Shown here piece by piece: positions 1 to 13,000 of a stretch of 64,000 bases of DNA (positions are counted from its first letter, which is position 1; every line of letters begins with the position of its first letter). The notes under the pieces are model-generated. The model worked only from the letters and a program-made list of their open reading frames with translations. It was not told the origin of the DNA and did not search any database. The DNA comes from Tiliqua scincoides (lineage: Eukaryota; Chordata; Lepidosauria; Squamata; Scincidae): the NCBI RefSeq assembly GCF_035046505.1, contig NC_089826.1:71235254-71299253 (forward strand). Reading direction: 5' to 3'. Both the position numbers and the translations under genes were made by a program.

Positions 1-580
1 AAAGAGAGCGACTAAGATGATTACGGGGCTGGGGCACCTTCCTTATGAGGAAAGGCTACGGCGTTTGGGCCTCTTCAGCCTCGAAAAGAGACGCCTGAGG
101 GGGGACATGATTGAGACATACAAAATTATGCAGGGGATGGACAGAGTGGATAGGGAGATGCTCTTTACACTCTCACATAATACCAGAACCAGGGAACATC
201 CACTAAAATTGAGTGTTGGGCGGGTTAGGACAGACAAAGAAAATATTTCTTTACTCAGCGTGTGGTCGGTCTGTGGAACTCCTTGCCACAGGATGTGGTG
301 CTGGCGTCTAGCCTAGACGCCTTTAAAAGGGGATTGGACAAGTTTCTGGAGGAAAAATCCATTATGGGGTACAAGCCATGATGTGTATGCGCAACCTCCT
401 GATTTTAGAAATGGGTTATGTCAGAATGCCAGGTGCAAGGGAGGGCACCAGGATGAGGTCTCTTGTTATCTGGTGTGCTCCCTGGGGCATTTGGTGGGCC
501 GCTGTGAGATACAGGAAGCTGGACTAGATGGGCCTATGGCCTGATCCAGTGGGGCTGTTCTTATGTTCTTATGTGTTAGT
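1..580 (+). mobile_element. CR1-type LINE, 3' end (cut by window edge)
   Basis: The end of the reverse-transcriptase ORF ([20 protein letters not shown]) and a 3' UTR finishing in TTCTTATG repeats near 575. A one-base loss near 240 relative to the copy at 6.6-8.0 kb shifts the frame after RVRTDK. It is otherwise nearly identical to 7465-8036, so the two are members of one young subfamily. Confidence 0.92.
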
Positions 581-636
581 TTGAATTTCAATGATCTTAA
601 CCAAGGTTTCAATGACATAATTTCAATGATATAAAC

Positions 637-919
637 CAGGGGTCTCCAAACTTTTTGGCCTGAGGGCTGCATGAAATAACTGGCGCAGTGCTGAGGGCCG
701 GAAAAAAATTTAAATATAAAATTTAAATAAATAAGAGATGGAACTTAGATGAACCTCTCTGGCCCTCAGAACACCCTCCAGATGCAATCAGAGCACAGCT
801 CTGGTCATGTTCAGTCAAGTGGGCCAGAGGCTTTCAGGTGACAAGAGGCTGGCTGCAGGCCGGGTAAAGGCTCGCTGCGGGCTGCATCTGGCCTCTGGGC
901 CGGGGTTTGGAGACCCCTG
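637..919. mobile_element. hAT MITE, 283 bp
   Basis: Ends CAGGGGTCTCCAAAC and GTTTGGAGACCCCTG are perfect inverted repeats. Perfect 8-bp target duplication ATATAAAC at 629-636 and 920-927. No coding capacity. Same family as 58680-58978 and 56896-57445. Confidence 0.95.
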
Positions 920-1109
920 ATATAAACCAAGGGGTTATATTGTAAGTTTACTCAGTTATGACTAAGGAAGCTGGTCAAGATTAAGTCCCACTGAAATCAA
1001 TGGGTGAAGACAAACTTCATCATGACTGATTACACTAAGGACACAATCCAAAATATTGTAATGCAAATTCACTTTCTTGCTACAATATGACAACGCGGGT
1101 ATCTCGAAA

Positions 1110-4100
1110 TAAGTATGGCGCCATATACATTTCTTTATTAAACTGGATTTTATTATAAATTTTTCACGTAGGAAATTCTATAAGCTAACAAAATGTTACA
1201 AAAAAGAGATAGGAATAGCTTTATACATTTTAATTTTTTTAAAGTCTTCAGAAAAATAGAAGTCCATGAACGTACTGGCCATATTTGCATTAAAACTGGG
1301 AGGTACAATTCTGGATTTTTAGTATGTACACTTTGATATTTAAGTGTAAAGTTTAATGTTAGTTGAGGTACCAACATTTTTTCTTTTGAAATAGTAAGAA
1401 TAAGTAAGATCTTGCCCCATGAGCATTCTCAATCATACTGAGGTACATGTTTGCATGGAAAAATGTTATTAACACATGACCTGGACAGTCACATTTTGAC
1501 CAGCAGGAACTTTCTTACTTGCAGAGGCTAAAGTCCTGCTACAGTTGCAGGAACTGCTGCAAGCCATATGTGCAATCAACTGTTACACAGGGATGGTGTT
1601 TGTCCATGCAAAATGTGGAGAGAAGAAAGTATTGTAAGAACCAGCCTTAAAACCTGAACATAGAATGTTTCATTTTATGTACTATTCTGATATCGAGTTC
1701 GAGAACCTTTATTGGCATAAAACAAATTTAAAAGGGCACAAGAAACAAGTTCTGTTCGCAGCATAAATTCAGATATATTCTGATATTCAATGTGTTGTAT
1801 GCTCTTTGACTGTGAAAAAAAATTAGGTAACATCTTGAAACCTGAACTGCATATACTAGATTAAATGCAAGTTATATTCAGAGTTATCAATCCAGTAATA
1901 CCCACTGAAAACAACAGAGACTGGGAAGGCTCTCATTTCCAAAGGCACTCTTCACAGAAACATTGCCCTGAGTAAATTTAAATCTCTTTTCAATAAAACT
2001 TCAGTCACGTTACAAGTTTGGCAGTATAAGCAATGTTCCTCATTCACATAAGCACATGCTCATTACTTCTTAGGTGGATAACTGATGTCAATTTAAGAAA
2101 TGGGCACACAGAAGTTATAGTTTTCCTTTGTTTCCATTTGACTTTCCATGTTAACAGTGCTTTTAATTAAGCTTAGTAAACTATTTAATAGAAACAATTT
2201 GGGACATGCAACTGAAACATTTAAGCACAGTCCTTTCTTAGTATCTTTACAGCAATTATTTTCAGATTTATAGCTTTAATTTCTTAAATAAATTGAACTT
2301 TTAAAAATGTCTACAGAAAGAAAAAGATCTCCCACACAGTTATCTCTGAATTCTAATCTGCTAGAATTTTAGAGGAAAAACAGGATACAACTGAGCAACC
2401 CCATCTCTGGAGTTAGTCCAATGAAGTGAGCAGAATACTGTATGCATAAAGGCATACCACTTAGAAATGAATACAAACACACAAAATTTATCACCAGTCC
2501 AAAAGAAAATTACCCACTGCGTATACATCTGGGCATTACCAGATAGCTTACTCAGAGCCCAACCCCGAGTTCAATGTGCTGGCTTACCGCCGGCGCACTG
2601 TTGCAAACATGCCATAAGGTATGTTTGCGAGCTCTAACACCGGCGGAGCACCTGTGTAGCCCAGTGCTGGCCGGTGCTGGGCTAGTGCCCGGCCTCCGTC
2701 ACTCTGCGGTTGCATGGACCACCAAGCTGTGGAGAGGAAAGCAGAGGCAGGGGAAGGAGGCATTCTGGGGAGGAGGGAGGCAGGCAGAGGGCAGGGGGGA
2801 GGGGGAAGGCACGACAGGGAGAGGGCAGCGGGAGGCGTGCCAGGGGGAGGGAGCAGGGAGGGAGGCGGGACAGGTAGAGCAACTCGACGGCTCTTACTTC
2901 ATAGCATAGTAGCCCATTGTGGGGCTACTCCCTTTACCCAGGAGAAGGGGATGAAAATCCCCTTCTCCCAAGGTGCCGCCCGCAGCTGCTGTGGGAGTGC
3001 AGGATGTGGCGGTAGCCATTTTCGGTGCCACTGCAGCTGCACGTCACGGGAGCTCAGAATTGGGCTGTCAGGGCCCTCCACGCAATGTTTTTCATACATA
3101 GTTATCATACTTCCATGTGCATACACCATCACTTATGTACTTATTCTGGCATGCTGTACACGAGATGGGGAACTACAGCCATTTGTAGTGTACCATGACA
3201 TGCACATGAAACAAAACAGACCGATCACACAGATATGATAGTCATACAGCAACACTGATAATGTGTGAAGCATTAGATGCATTGCATTAGATGCCTGAAT
3301 AAGTGTTTTGATGAAAACCAACATTCTGGTGAACATCAAGGTTGGAAAATGTACCTCTTGCTTTGCCAATGGTTTCAATAGTGGAAGAAGCTTCTTTGGT
3401 TGTAGACACACATACAGGAGGCAAAAAAACTAAGCCGCTGTGTTACATGCATACTTAAAATGCTTGGTGTATAATAACAAAGGAAAAATATTGCTTTACC
3501 ACCATAATTCCAACACACCCATGAACCAAAAAGCAATTAGGATATCTATTCTGCCACCTCTACTGCCAGGCAATCTTTCTTAATATTGTTACCTAAAAGA
3601 AAGGTTACATTGGTTAGCACAGATTTCCACTTTAGCAGAATACATATATAGGAGATCTGATCCAGTGAAAACCATAAAAGTTATGCACCATCTCTTGACC
3701 ATGTTCCTTTCCTTTCTAAGATGTCATCAATGCTGCCATGACACCATCACAGCTGGTGCCTGGGCAGCAAGTACAATGGCGACTTGTCAGTTGTTACTCA
3801 GAACCCACACACTGTGAACTCACCCTAAATACTGGATGAGTTTCCTCTTTCCCCTGACCCACAGCCTTTTTGCACTCATGGGAGTAGGTTAAGATCTAAT
3901 TGTAGAAATTTGTTCTGCTCATAGATCTCTCTTGAAGATCAGGATATCAAAACAATGTGAATAATTGTATCAAACAACTGAATGCCTTTTCAATGTTGAC
4001 AAAATTCATCTGAGGTCACTGCAATCAGTAATTGGTGAAAGAATGGGTACTGTGCGTGCATGCAAGCTTATCCCTTACTTATAGTTACAGATGCACAAAA

Positions 4101-5874
4101 ATGTCCGATTATTAATTTGTGCACATGACATACCTGTGCAAATTTGTTGTACTGTGTGTAAAAAAAAGATATCTACTTTGGAGAAAGAAAACTTCAAATT
4201 TTACTGAAATGCTACTTTAAGGGTATGAAAAATATATCATGTTTGCTCATTTACATGATTCCTGGCATGCAACCTGAAATTGTTCTGAAAGTTCCATGAA
4301 TTAAAACAAAACTGTATCTTTTAAAGGGCATTTTTAAAGAAGAAATGTATACATTAATTGCATATTCATTTTTCTTTATGAAAATAAATTGCTCCCATCA
4401 CTGTTTTTAAAAATGTTCCCTAAAAGTTTGCTTGGCACAGAGGCACTGAATAACACCAAAACAATTCTGCCTGTTTAACTTTAAGAACCACTATCATGCT
4501 GATTTGCTATTTGAAAATGTATTTAAAAATGCACTGACGTTAATAACCCCTTATTCCCAAGCAATGAATTCACACAAAATAATTGCTAGAGCATCAATGA
4601 GACTTTCAGATGGGACTAGAATCATGCATACACTCATTACTGTGCTTTGGTTTTCTGACTCCTGACTTGTATGTATGCTTTAACAGCCCCATGACCAGGA
4701 TAAGCGCAGCTGATTTAGCTCCTTTCATCAGCAGAACTATGATAGAAAACAGCTGCCGTCAGGGAATGGTCCTAGCTGCATAGCTGTTAACAACACTTGA
4801 GGCTTCCTAGAACTAGTAAGCTGTTACACAGCATCCATTTGCAGAAGAGTTTATATAAAGTTTTTCTGTAGACTGATTGGAGATTACTCACTTATACATT
4901 TCCCCTCTGGAGAATTTGAGACAAAAGCACCAATGGCTATGTGCACCAGTGGCTCTGGTGCACATAGAGGGATTATAATACACAAAAAGAGCTCAGTTGG
5001 ACAGGGCCCATCCTTGTGTATTTCAATGCTGACAATAGCAATGTGTACATATCCTCATATCCATGGAGCTGTACCCAATTACTGAAGTGAACAATCAAGG
5101 CCCTTCTCACATCTAGCTGTGCGTGTGTGCATTAAAAATCCATAGAACATGGTTTCATTTTGCATTTTGTGAATGCAAGGAAAACCATATGATAATCACA
5201 ACAGTAGGGTCCTTTAATGATTCCACAGATCCCAAGGGTATCTGAATAATTAGGCATTAGAAATGACTCTTCATTAAAGTGTGAGGTTCCTAGATGAACT
5301 AGGGACAAGATCCTTTCACAACAAAGTTCTATCCAACAGGTGTTATTTGTAAAGGAATCCTATACGGAAACACTGTTCACTCTCATTACAAGATCCATTG
5401 TGTCACACCCCCTCAATTTTTTTTTTTTAAATAACCTCAACTTTAAATCTTAAAAGCATACACTGTAAACAGTGTTTTGTTTTTTTAAATGCATATACAG
5501 AAGGGGAAGAGTTAAAAAACATAGTGTGGAAGACATCCATGAATGTTCTAAGTCTGAGGAGGGCAGGGGACTTCAAAACAGAGCCTTAGCTTCCCTTTGA
5601 AAGCTCATTTCTTGTATAGATGCACTCTTAACATGTACCGCTTGATAGAAAAAGCGCTATAAAAGTATTTCCCTTAAAAACAAAAAGAAATTCCATTCAG
5701 AGTTTCAGAGGGATGGGAGGACATGCTGACAAAAATACAGGCTAAAAATAAGTTTTAAAATGTCCAGTAAAATACTCCTTTCTTTTTTTAAATGTAGGAC
5801 AATAATTCTACTATATGTTGAAGTTGCTTGTATCTGAGTAATGCTAACTTTCACAGTCCTCTCGGCCACACTCT
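1110..5874 (-). other. N4BP2: Probable long 3' UTR of N4BP2
   Basis: After the stop at 5875 the minus strand runs about 4.7 kb with no recognisable exon. It is AT-rich and has fewer repeats than the introns; only a GC-rich element (about 2554-3069) and a LINE tail near 1696 interrupt it. Two AATAAA signals on the minus strand, at 1153-1148 and 1138-1133, are 15 bases apart and would end the mRNA near 1.11 kb. Human N4BP2 also has a long 3' UTR. The end point is inferred and earlier poly(A) use is possible. Confidence 0.5.
2554..3069. mobile_element. GC-rich terminal-inverted-repeat element
   Basis: Starts AGAGCCCAACCCCGAG and ends CTCAGAATTGGGCT. The inside shares CCAGTGCTGGCCGGTGCTGG and GTGCTGGGCTAGTG style sequence with 32496-32874, plus a purine-rich GGGAGG tract at about 2740-2870. 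It sits in the probable N4BP2 3' UTR. Confidence 0.6.
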
Positions 5875-5920
5875 TTACTTCAGCATTACTTTCAAGCAGC
5901 CTGACTGCACTTCCGTGAAC
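5875..5920 (-). CDS. N4BP2: N4BP2 last coding exon (end of Smr domain, stop)
   Basis: A short coding tail reading [15 protein letters not shown] then TAA at 5877-5875. It aligns with the human C-terminus [15 protein letters not shown] as I recall it. The acceptor is CCACAG just before 5920. The exon continues as 3' UTR. Confidence 0.94.
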
Positions 5921-8900
5921 CTGTGGAATAAGGAGATTTAGTTTCAAAGAGAAAAGCATGAGCAATCACAGAATAAGCAAAACACATTGCCTCGGGCACC
6001 TTAAAATTAAGGGAAATGGCGAGGTATACATTTTTAAAAATAAAACGATGGATCCAAAGACTACAAGCAGAAGGAAGTTCAGCAATACCATTGTTCTAAA
6101 AAGCGCTTGGACAAGCACTTTCACAGTTATACATGTATGTTTTATAGTATTTTGCATGAAAAAGAAAGGTTGTGCATGCAAAACAACTCTTGGGATGAGT
6201 TTTGCTTTTTTGTGTCTTGTTCTAGTGTGAAGTGTAACACAGCTCTAAAGTGTGCAAGATTTGCCTCTCTCATGCAGAAGCACATCTCAGGATTCAACCA
6301 AAAGCTTTTAGGCTGGCTACAAGAAAGGTAGAGCTCACACATTCTTTAAAAGTCCTAGTTTTTATTTATATGAAGTGATGGGATGGGTCTGGGGTTCAAA
6401 TCAGCTGGTTGTTATGCACCCAAAGGAGATTGGGGGGTTAGCGTTTCTTGAACAGGAGCACACACACGCCCATGTCACACGGCAAGCTGCTTTTGAAAAT
6501 TAAAGGAACTTTCAAAAGCAGATTGCAACATGGCATTGGGGGAGGGGCATGATGTTTATTATTCAGAGGGGACAAAACTTTGTTCAGTAAAGACAAGAGC
6601 AAGCTGGGATGTGTTCAAAACACATAGACGAACAGGCCTTGCTGAGGGAGAGTCAGCATGGCTTCTGTAAGGGTAAGTCTTGCCTCACAAACCTTATAGA
6701 ATTCTTTGAAAAGGTCAACAGGCATGTGGATGCGGGAGAACCCGTGGACATTATATATCTGGACTTTCAGAAGGCGTTTGACACGGTCCCTCACCAAAGG
6801 CTACTGAAAAAACTCCACAGTCAGGGAATTAGAGGACAGGTCCTCTCGTGGATTGAGAACTGGTTGGAGGCCAGGAAGCAGAGAGTGGGTGTCAATGGGC
6901 AATTTTCACAATGGAGAGAGGTGAAAAGCGGTGTGCCCCAAGGATTTGTCCTAGGACCGGTGCTTTTCAACCTCTTCATAAATGACCTGGAGACAGGGTT
7001 GAGCAGTGAAGTGGCTAAGTTTGCAGACGACACCAAACTTTTCCGAGTGGTAAAGACCAGAAGTGATTGTGAGGAGCTCCAGAAGGATCTCTCCAGACTG
7101 GCAGAATGGGCAGCAAAATGGCAGATGCGCTTCAATGTCAGTAAGTGTAAAGTCATGCACATTGCGGCAAAAAATCAAAACTTCACATATAGGCTGATGG
7201 GTTCTGAGCTGTCAGTGACAGATCAGGAGAGAGATCTTGGGGTGGTGGTGGACAGGTCGATGAAAGTGTCAACCCAATGTGCGGTGGCAGTGAAGAAGGC
7301 CAATTCTATGCTTGGGATCATTAGGAAAGGTATTGAGAACAAAACGGTTAGTATTATAATGCCGTTGTACAAATCTATGGTAAGGCCACACCTGGAGTAT
7401 TGTGTCCAGTTCTGGTCGCCTCATCTCAAAAAAGACATAGTGGAAATGGAAAAGGTGCAAAAGAGAGCGACTAAGATGATTACGGGGCTGGGGCACCTTC
7501 CTTATGAGGAAAGGCTACGGCGTTTGGGCCTCTTCAGCCTAGAAAAGAGACGCTTGAGGGGGGACATGATTGAGACATACAAAATTATGCAGGGGATGGA
7601 CAGAGTGGATAGGGAGATGCTCTTTACACTCTCACATAATACCAGAACCAGGGGACATCCACTAAAATTGAGTGTTGGGCGGGTTAGGACAGACAAAAGA
7701 AAATATTTCTTTACTCAGCGCGTGGTTGGTCTGTGGAACTCCTTGCCACAGGATGTGGTGCTGGCGTCTAGCCTAGACGCCTTTAAAAGGGGATTGGACG
7801 AGTTTCTGGAGGAAAAATCCATTATGGGGTACAAGCCATGATGTGTATGTGCAACCTCCTAATTTTAGGAATGGGTTAAGTCAGAATGCCAGATGTAGGG
7901 GAGAGCACCAGGATGAGGTCTCTTGTTATCTGGTGTGCTCCCTGGGGCATTTGGTGGGCCGTTGTGAGATACAGGAAGCTGGACTAGATGGGCCTATGGC
8001 CTGATCCAGTGGGGCTGTTCTTATGTTCTTATGTGTTTAGGTTAGCTTAAAAGAGCTATGGGAGAGAGAGAAAAATGAACCTAAATTACCAACTGTAAAT
8101 GGTGCTATGCCCAAATTCTCTATTCTTCTACTCCTCACCCTCAACTTCACCTTTCTTCCTGAAGCTCATTATTAACCCTTTTCCCTCACTTCTTCCATGC
8201 TCATTTTTCGCAAGTTAAAAGAAAAATACCAACCATCACCAAGACCTGACCAACCTACATCATAATATAACAATGGGCTGAGTTGTATACTCTTGCTCTG
8301 TTCTTGCTGCAGAGTCTAGGATCCTATATAGAAGTTCCATGGAAAACAGAGGTTGCATGCTTCAGGCCTAGCACTATGTATGTGGGAGCAGCTTTGTAGA
8401 AGTCAAGCCATTGTCTTCTACCCTTTCTAGGAAGTAACCACCAGTTTTTTAACTGGTTAAATGCAGATTGCAAATTTTCAGTCACAGTATATTCACAACT
8501 CACCTGAATTTGTGGCTTGTGAGGTATTTCATGACTGCCGGTTTGATGCGAGCAACCCGTCCCTGGCTATGGTTTCCCTTTCCTGTGATCACGCAGAGAT
8601 ACGGCTTACCACCAGCCTGGTTGTACTCTGTTACACAGGAATGATAATGGTCACAATGTTCTTTCTTCATATACTCAATGTTTAAGAGCCTTTTTAAAGT
8701 GTGCATTTCTGAACGCATTCAACATGATGATTTTGAAATATTCTTCATTGCTTTACATGAATGTACAAAGCTGCCTTAGGCAATCCACTGGTCCAGTTAG
8801 CTTGGCATTATCTGCTGACTGGCAGCAGCTTGGTCATCATCCTGATCCTCGAAATGTTTTTAAATTGGGGACACCAGGAAATGAACCTAGAGTTTTCTGC

Positions 8901-9956
8901 ATGAAAGCTGTACGCACTGAGCTATCGCACCTTCCCACATGCAGCAGTTCCATGACATTTCCCTCCTCCAACATGAAAAACTCACAAGACAACTTGCCAG
9001 GAGTGAATTCATCTATTTCAGTCCATGTATACAAATCCAGAATAATTAAGGTATACAAAGAGGTATTCTTGTACCTTCTGTTTTCTCATGCAGTACTCTG
9101 CATAGATGATCCAAAGCTTCATCCACATGAAGACCATGTAAGTCCAAAACATTTTCAGGCAGCAAGGAGGCATTCACTTTCTCAAAGATTTGCACAGCAG
9201 CATCATGGTTTGCTTCTTTCATCTTCTGTTCATGAAGGCGACCCTTTATTCAAACACGCATCAACTGTAAAATCATGAAGGGCAACCCAAGCACTACACT
9301 GGCTATCAGGCCTCAAAATGAAATGAGAACGAGGGAGCTCTACCATTTCAATGCCTGAAGACAATAAGCTTTATATTTTGATTGCACTTGACAAAACAGG
9401 CATGACTAGACAGGCATGACTAGATGAGCTTCAGGAAGATGTAGTCAACAATGACACTGTGTGAAGTAGGAATAGAGATCAGGGTAGGAAGGAAAAGAGA
9501 GGAAAGTAAACTTTTTTGTGATTCCTAGCAGAAATAATACTTTTGGTAGAGAATAAAATAATAACCTCTGAGGATGCCAACTAAAAAAGCATAGTTTAAA
9601 AACAACATCCAACTTGCGTGCAGCCTCTCCAGGCTTCAGAAAGTCTCCGGATGTGACTGGAAATTTCTTACAGTTGCATCTGGAGGTCAAATAAAGCCCC
9701 AATCCGCTTACCCATGGGTTTTGGCATCTGCACTGGTTCCAGGAATAGAACAACCACAAATGCTGAGGGCCAGTTGTATTTCAAAAATTAATGCTTCTGC
9801 TTACTCACCGAGAAGCATTTCTTAATCTGGATCTCTGCATGTAGTCTACTAGCTATGCTACACTGATTCAAAATGAGGACCCCATGAAAATTCACAATCT
9901 GTTAAGGCCTTAGTTAAATTCATATGTGATTAGCATAATAATAATAATAATAATAA

Positions 9957-10006
<50 letters not shown>

Positions 10007-13000
10007 CAGGTATTTCTATACTGCCTTTCTTGGTCCTCAGATTTCTCCTTAGACTTTATTCAAGACGGTTTACATAGGCAGGCAATTTAAATCCCCGTAG
10101 GGATTTTTACAATATGTCTGAGCTCATATCAGAATGGATGCCCTGTGGCTCCATAAGCAAACACAAACATTCCAAATTTTCATCCCTTACAGCAGTGGTG
10201 CTCAAAGTGCCGACCACTGCATGCCGGGAATGCATTCCCCAGTGCAACTGGCACTCTAAATTCTGCAGCACTGCGGGGCTTCATGTCCCCTGATCAGGGG
10301 ACGCTCCAGCCAGTTGTATCTATGGTGCAATGCCCCAGTGGGCATCGGGCCTGGATTTCTGGAAACATAAGACTGGTTGGCACATCCCAGCACCGCTCTG
10401 GAACTAGAAGTGCAAGTCACAGGAGGGAAGGATTCAGCCAAACGCCAGATCGGGGTTCGTTCAGCCCTGCCTTAAATCAAACATGATGCAATTATTGCTT
10501 AAACACGTACAACATACCTGTTGTACATAGAATGCTGCCACAGGCTTCATTCCCATACGATATGCCTCCCCAGCTTTTCTCAGACACTCTTGCTTATGCT
10601 TCTGGTGAAGAAAAGCCTCTGCTCTGAAGTCATCATATTCTGGGTATTCAAAATCTTGAAACATCTTCTCACTGAACATTTCTTCTGGCTCCTTAGACTT
10701 TTTGGCCTGTAATTCATAAGAGATACATATGTAGGACAAAGTTAAAAATCTAATTAGATTCTATACTGTGGGATAACTTCCCAAAACAAAGCTGTTTGCT
10801 TAGTTCATTACAGCCAAGAGACATTCATTCATATATAAGAAATACATGCACTTAAATAGTGCTTTCTGAGTGTGCAAAGTACCTCACATGTATTCTCTTG
10901 TTGTTGCCCTTGCAACAAACCTGTAAAGTATGCATACATCCATAAGACCTTTATTGGCATAGATAATGGAAATACGAAACAACAACCAAACATTAAACAT
11001 TCAGAACACACACACAATAAAATAAAACACTCGTAATCATCCAATACCCCCTCCCCCCATTCACCATAATATAGCGGAAGACCCAGAATTCCGTCCTGCC
11101 AGGATCCCAGAAACAAAGTTGGCAACCTTGTCAAGAGAGTCAGTTTCCTCTATGGAAAGAAGAGTTTGTAATTTAAATGAATCCTCCCAGTCCTGCATTT
11201 TGTTCAGCAGTGGAGCCAGATAGATCTTACGAAGGGTATCATGGAGTGGGCAGTAAAAAAATATATGATGTAATGTCTCCACACAATTCTTGTCACAGGT
11301 ACAACTTCTTTCTGAGTAGGGAATGCCACTAAACCTGCCCGCTAGCAGAGCTGATGGAAAGGCATTGTATCTCGCAAGGGAGAATGCTCTGCGAGCCTGT
11401 GGGCACTGCAGATGATAAAGGAAAGAAGCCGGCTTCCCAAAGCTGACTGGGATGTGCAGATGGAGAGGGGAGCAAATGGTGTTAGCTGCACAGAGTAGCT
11501 CTTGACGCTCAATACCGAGCAATCTTTCCTTGATAGTCCTGTAGGCTTCGCTTAAACCAATCATACCCAGGCTTGCTGTGTCTAGTCCTATCGATTTAAG
11601 CTTGGTGAGTAAATCCGCAACCTCCACAGGCAGTACTGAATCAGCCAGAAGCTGGTTAATCAGCCATTAGCCCATATGATCAGCCAGAAGCTGGCTAATC
11701 AGCCATTAGCCCATATGGGGCAGCACTGAAGAGGATTGCAAGCCAAAATTTTACTGATCTCAACCAAGCCAATGTTCTGAGTCTAATAAAACCCACTTCA
11801 AGACACATAGCAGAGTATGGAACACATCTGGGAAAACCCAAGATCCTCCGAAGGAAGGAGGCCTGTATGCTCTCAGTTGAATGATTCAAGGCCTTATGCC
11901 AGATTGGACAGCCATAAAGAACTTGCGAAAGTACCTTAACCTTGAATACCTCTAAAGCAGCCGGGACGTATCTGTTACCCTGGCTAAAAAAAAAACGGGA
12001 AATTGCAAGGGATGAGATTTTTGATGCATTTAGGACTGCATTACGATGAGAAACCCACAAATGCTTATAGTGGAAATTAATGCCTAGATATCTGAATGTC
12101 TTTACCTGTTCCATTTTGTTGCCCATAAATGACCATTTAAATGGTTTCCAATTGTTGGCAAACACCATGATTTTAGATTTAGAGTAGTTAATCTGTAACT
12201 TGGATGTAAAATACTCTATAGATTGTAAAGTATGCATCATCCTTACACTGCAGCCATGGAGTTGAGAGGAAGGGGCTAGCCTTAGACCACTTAGTGAGAA
12301 TTCATGGCAAAAGTGAAATTATAACCAGGAAATAAAAATATAAACATAATAAAAACCCCACAACTACTACAAAACCCATAAAGATTTCACAAAATTTGTG
12401 GTTACTGAGCAAAACTGCTTCTACCTTTTTCTCACGGGTCTTTGAAGCACTATTTGGGAGAGAAGCACCCTGAGTAGTTTCTTTGGCTACAACTGTTTGT
12501 ACTGGGTCTGCCTCCAGAACGCTGTTCAAAAACTGGACAGTTTGTTCCAAAGAATAACTGCAGCAAATAAAACAAAAGCACACTGAATAATCTGGAACAC
12601 AAGAAACACAGAACAAAACAGCAATATGTCGCTATAGCTGAGAGAGAAACTTCCATTCTAAGGATCTTCAATTTCTGAGTCCAAAAGGCCAAGGCATGTA
12701 TTAGTAGTATTCTACATCAGGGGTGCCCAAACCCCGGCCCTGGGGCCACATGCGGCCCTCGAGGCCTCTCAATGCGGCCCTCAGGGAGCCCCCAGTCTCC
12801 AATGAGCCTCTGGCCCTCCAGAGATTTGTTGGAGCCCGCACTGGCCCGACATAGCTGCTCTCAGCGTGAGGGTGACTGTTTGACCTCTCGCGTGAGCTGT
12901 GGAATGAGGGCTTCCTCCACTACTTGCTGTTTCACGTCTGTGATGCAGTAGCAGCAGCAAAGGAAAGGCCAGCCTTGCTTTGTGCAAGGCCTTTTATAGG

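Noticed and set aside
2574-3238. Open frames of 111 and 174 codons
   Set aside because: They come from a purine-rich repeat element; Gly/Arg/Glu-rich low complexity without homology.
5705-6342. Short open frames around the last N4BP2 exon
   Set aside because: Only the 46 nt at 5875-5920 match the N4BP2 C-terminus; the rest is intron and 3' UTR.
10292-10309. 18-bp palindrome around GATC as a regulatory operator
   Set aside because: It lies inside a probable hAT MITE and is too short to stand out in 64 kb.
11061-12240. Two minus-strand open frames of 188 and 181 codons as a host gene
   Set aside because: The protein is the C-terminal half of a non-LTR retrotransposon, with its tail and a second copy at 52.3 kb.
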